Source of the DNA: Candidatus Woesearchaeota archaeon
GTDB lineage: Archaea > Nanobdellota > Nanobdellia > Woesearchaeales > GW2011-AR9
DNA length: 64,000 nucleotides
Direction: 5' to 3'
NCBI GenBank assembly: GCA_945861715.1
Contig: CAMAVK010000001.1
Location: 394,908-458,907, forward strand
The notes beneath the pieces are model-generated. The model was not told the origin of the DNA. It saw only the letters and a list, made by a program, of their open reading frames with translations, and searched no databases. Positions 62,176 through 64,000 of the stretch are shown in pieces. Within the stretch, counting starts at the first letter, position 1, and each line of letters opens with the position of its first letter. The position numbers and the translations under genes were made by a program.

Positions 62176-63135
62176 TTAATTCAATCCTTCAAATAGTTTT
62201 ATGTTACTATTTGAGACAAAACCTAATTTTTTACAATCTGTGAGGTACTTAAGGGCAAAATCAATATAATTTTTTATAGGCTCTTTATCTTGAATCTCTT
62301 TTGAAACCACTCCTGCTTTAATTTCATAAATATGCATTACGTTCCAGCAAAAAGTCTCAAATATCTTTAAAGGAACGAACACTTTCACTCAATCTTTTAG
62401 TGTGGTATCTTCTCTGTGTATCAAGTATTCTTTGTAAAATATTTTTTGATGCTCTTTGGAAAATTTTTTCCCAAATCCAGTAAAGATATCTGCAATATCA
62501 TAAGCCGGGTCAGAAATACCACAGCGTTCAAAATCTATAAACTTCAAATTTTGATAGGTATCATAGATCAAATTCTGCTCACAAATATCACCATGAGAAA
62601 TTGACGTTTTATTTTGAGGCCCATGAGTTTTAAGTTGTGGTAAAAATTCTCTCAAAAACTCGCTTTCATTCTTCCCACCATACTTTTTAGTCAATTTAAT
62701 CAAATGAACAATATTATTTTTAACGTCCAAATATGTCTCACTAAATATTGGAATTTTTTTTCTAATTGGTATGGAATGCAGGGTAGCAGTTAGTTTTGCA
62801 AGATCTTTAATCATTTTTCCAGATAATTTCATCTCTCTAAGATCCTTGCCTGAAAAGAACTCAATAATTAAGAAATCTTGAGGAATAATACTTTTTGTAG
62901 TATCCTTAACATAAGGAATCGGAGCAATCTGATATCTATCCAAATATTTGAGGATTTTGTATTCTTTATTTATTTTGTATTTCAGTCTAAAATTTGCATT
63001 TACTCTAACCAGGTACTTATCCTCTACTAAAAAATTAGTATTGCTTTCACCAGAGCCCAACAATTCTATCTTAGGATTCGTTAAAAGTAAATGTTTCTGT
63101 ACTGCTTTTTTAATATCAGATATTTTTACCTTCAT
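62176..63135 (-). pseudogene. APH/choline-kinase-like phosphotransferase broken by an in-frame TGA
   Basis: Codons run ATG 63135 to 62389, where GAT is followed by TGA, and the same frame then stays open as VKVFVPLKIFETFCWNVMH to 62176. The first part has a kinase-like N-lobe (LGSGESNTNFLVEDKYLVRVN) and the catalytic loop SHGDICEQNLIYD with KFIDFERCG. The downstream part resembles the C-lobe helix of the family. A single CGA (Arg) to TGA change after TTLKD would explain the stop, since the family often has R-V there. The truncated 248-residue product may be unstable or still folded. The gene is AT-rich compared with its neighbours. Confidence 0.65.
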
Positions 63136-63296
63136 TCTATCAACCTATGATTTCTAATCTAGTTATAACTCATATAAAGGTTTCTAAACTCCTAATTATT
63201 CATCTATATTTAGCCCGCAAAGATAGAAATTACGCCTTATTCAGTAAATGGCATCCATCAATCTACGAAACCAATAAATCAATAGCCATTCCTCAT

Positions 63297-63998
63297 TTAT
63301 TTATTGGAATACGCCACAATCTTCTCAACAATCTTTTCCTTTAATTCAGCATATCTCTCGGATGTAACATCATAAGGTGTACTAAATCCTCCACCATTAC
63401 CTCTTCCCCCACCGCCAAAGTCTGTTGCAATTTGTATAACTGGAAAATCAACATCTGCTCTCTTCAAAAGAAAATGATTTCGAGATGGACTCTGAAACCC
63501 CACAAAAAATAAATCCGCATGTTTTTCGTAGTGCAGCCTAATATACTCTTGGGCAGGCTTCATGGAAAGAATCGCCGGACTATATGCAAAGAGCACACGT
63601 AACCCTGCTATTTCTTCAATAGCAATTGAAGATTCCAACTCTGTATAAGCCGAACTCTTTCGGGAGTCAAACTCAGAACTAATCTCCTTCCATTTCTGTC
63701 GTAATTCAAAATGCGAATTAAAAAAAGTTCCCTGAACAAGACTCCATGTTATATCATTCATGAGTGTATAATCTAATCTCTCATTAGCAAGAGAAATCAC
63801 TTTTTCAAGTTCATCTCCTCGAAGTACGCGCTGTGATGTACTTCCCGGTTTTTTATGATCATGTGCCTGTGCAATATGAGCTAGTTCTGATTCATACTCG
63901 GTATCTAAACCAAATATATCTTTCACTAGTAATGCCGCACATCTCTCAGCATGGTACTGCAAATCGGTTCTCATTCGCACGAGCGCCTCTCTATGATT
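63297..63998 (-). CDS. hypothetical protein (C-terminal part, start beyond window)
   Basis: The frame remains open to the window edge (reading NHREALVRMRTDLQYHAERCA), so the GTG start at 63980 of the track is not necessarily real. At least 230 residues are visible, ending with KLKEKIVEKIVAYSNK. A Gly-rich loop (FGGGGRGNGGGFSTP) near the C-terminus may resemble the DHHA1 Gly motif of DHH phosphoesterases, but the upstream DHH motif would lie outside. I give this only as a weak hint. Confidence 0.45.
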   Translation of the reverse strand, partial: NHREALVRMRTDLQYHAERCAALLVKDIFGLDTEYESELAHIAQAHDHKKPGSTSQRVLRGDELEKVISLANERLDYTLMNDITWSLVQGTFFNSHFELRQKWKEISSEFDSRKSSAYTELESSIAIEEIAGLRVLFAYSPAILSMKPAQEYIRLHYEKHADLFFVGFQSPSRNHFLLKRADVDFPVIQIATDFGGGGRGNGGGFSTPYDVTSERYAELKEKIVEKIVAYSNK

Positions 63999-64000
63999 AA

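Noticed and set aside
62176-63135. TGA read as tryptophan (code change)
   Set aside because: TGA ends several intact genes here, for example at 17425 and 48267.
63147-63344. 65-residue plus-strand ORF
   Set aside because: It overlaps the real gene ends on the minus strand and has no start signal.
1-64000. CRISPR arrays, IS elements and prophage genes
   Set aside because: No regularly spaced repeats, transposase, integrase or capsid-like proteins were found.

Overview
The window looks like a chromosomal segment of an AT-rich archaeon, most likely a DPANN lineage of the Woesearchaeota/Pacearchaeota kind. This is inferred from gene content, not from a search. Archaeal markers are a GINS protein, archaeal ribosomal protein S15, type II methionine aminopeptidase, archaeal GluRS, the GatD subunit of the archaeal Glu-tRNA(Gln) amidotransferase, TrmY, two-domain Lrp-type regulators, a transketolase split into two genes, a stand-alone 5S rRNA gene, TATA boxes about 27-30 bases upstream of RNA genes, T-rich terminators, and tRNA introns with bulge-helix-bulge folds. 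Genes are short, densely packed and often single, and many encode unrecognised proteins.

Layout. 0-9 kb: a partial MnmC-like methyltransferase, a DedA/TVP38 membrane protein, GINS, thioredoxin next to a CxxC membrane thioredoxin-like protein, endonuclease III, a catalytically altered endonuclease V homologue, and S15. 9-19 kb: a membrane cytochrome b5-like protein, DoxX, a decayed GT2 glycosyltransferase, MetAP, a GT2-TPR protein, a CMP-kinase-like protein and an MNT-HEPN-like nucleotidyltransferase. 19-28 kb: a MacB/FtsX-type exporter (secreted CARDB-like protein, two permeases, one ATPase) interrupted by three large orphan genes. 28-37 kb: TrmY, two MazG-like paralogues (one with a stop at codon 2), tRNA-Thr, an MsbA-like ABC exporter, and a hairpin-rich non-coding stretch. 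37-46 kb: GluRS, 5S rRNA, and a sugar-nucleotide/flippase/CDP-alcohol transferase run probably making surface glycans or polar lipids. 46-54 kb: small membrane and zinc-ribbon proteins, split transketolase, a metalloprotease, an SRAP protein lacking its nucleophile, and a RimK/RimB-like pair. 53-64 kb: two tRNA-Glu genes with introns in unusual places, a C2H2/His-rich membrane protein, an Lrp regulator, AAG glycosylase, GatD, and phosphotransferases, one of them broken.

The clearest novelty is the pair of tRNA-Glu genes. Both carry a 31-nt intron at the same D-loop site, with a strict 3-4-3-like bulge-helix-bulge and a GNRA-capped intron hairpin. The UUC gene also carries a 32-nt intron in its T-loop. 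Other points to follow are degenerate homologues of two repair enzymes (EndoV and SRAP), a possible multi-hairpin RNA at 36.24-36.46 kb, and several unrecognised paralogous or domain-bearing proteins. I saw no CRISPR array, insertion sequence or prophage.
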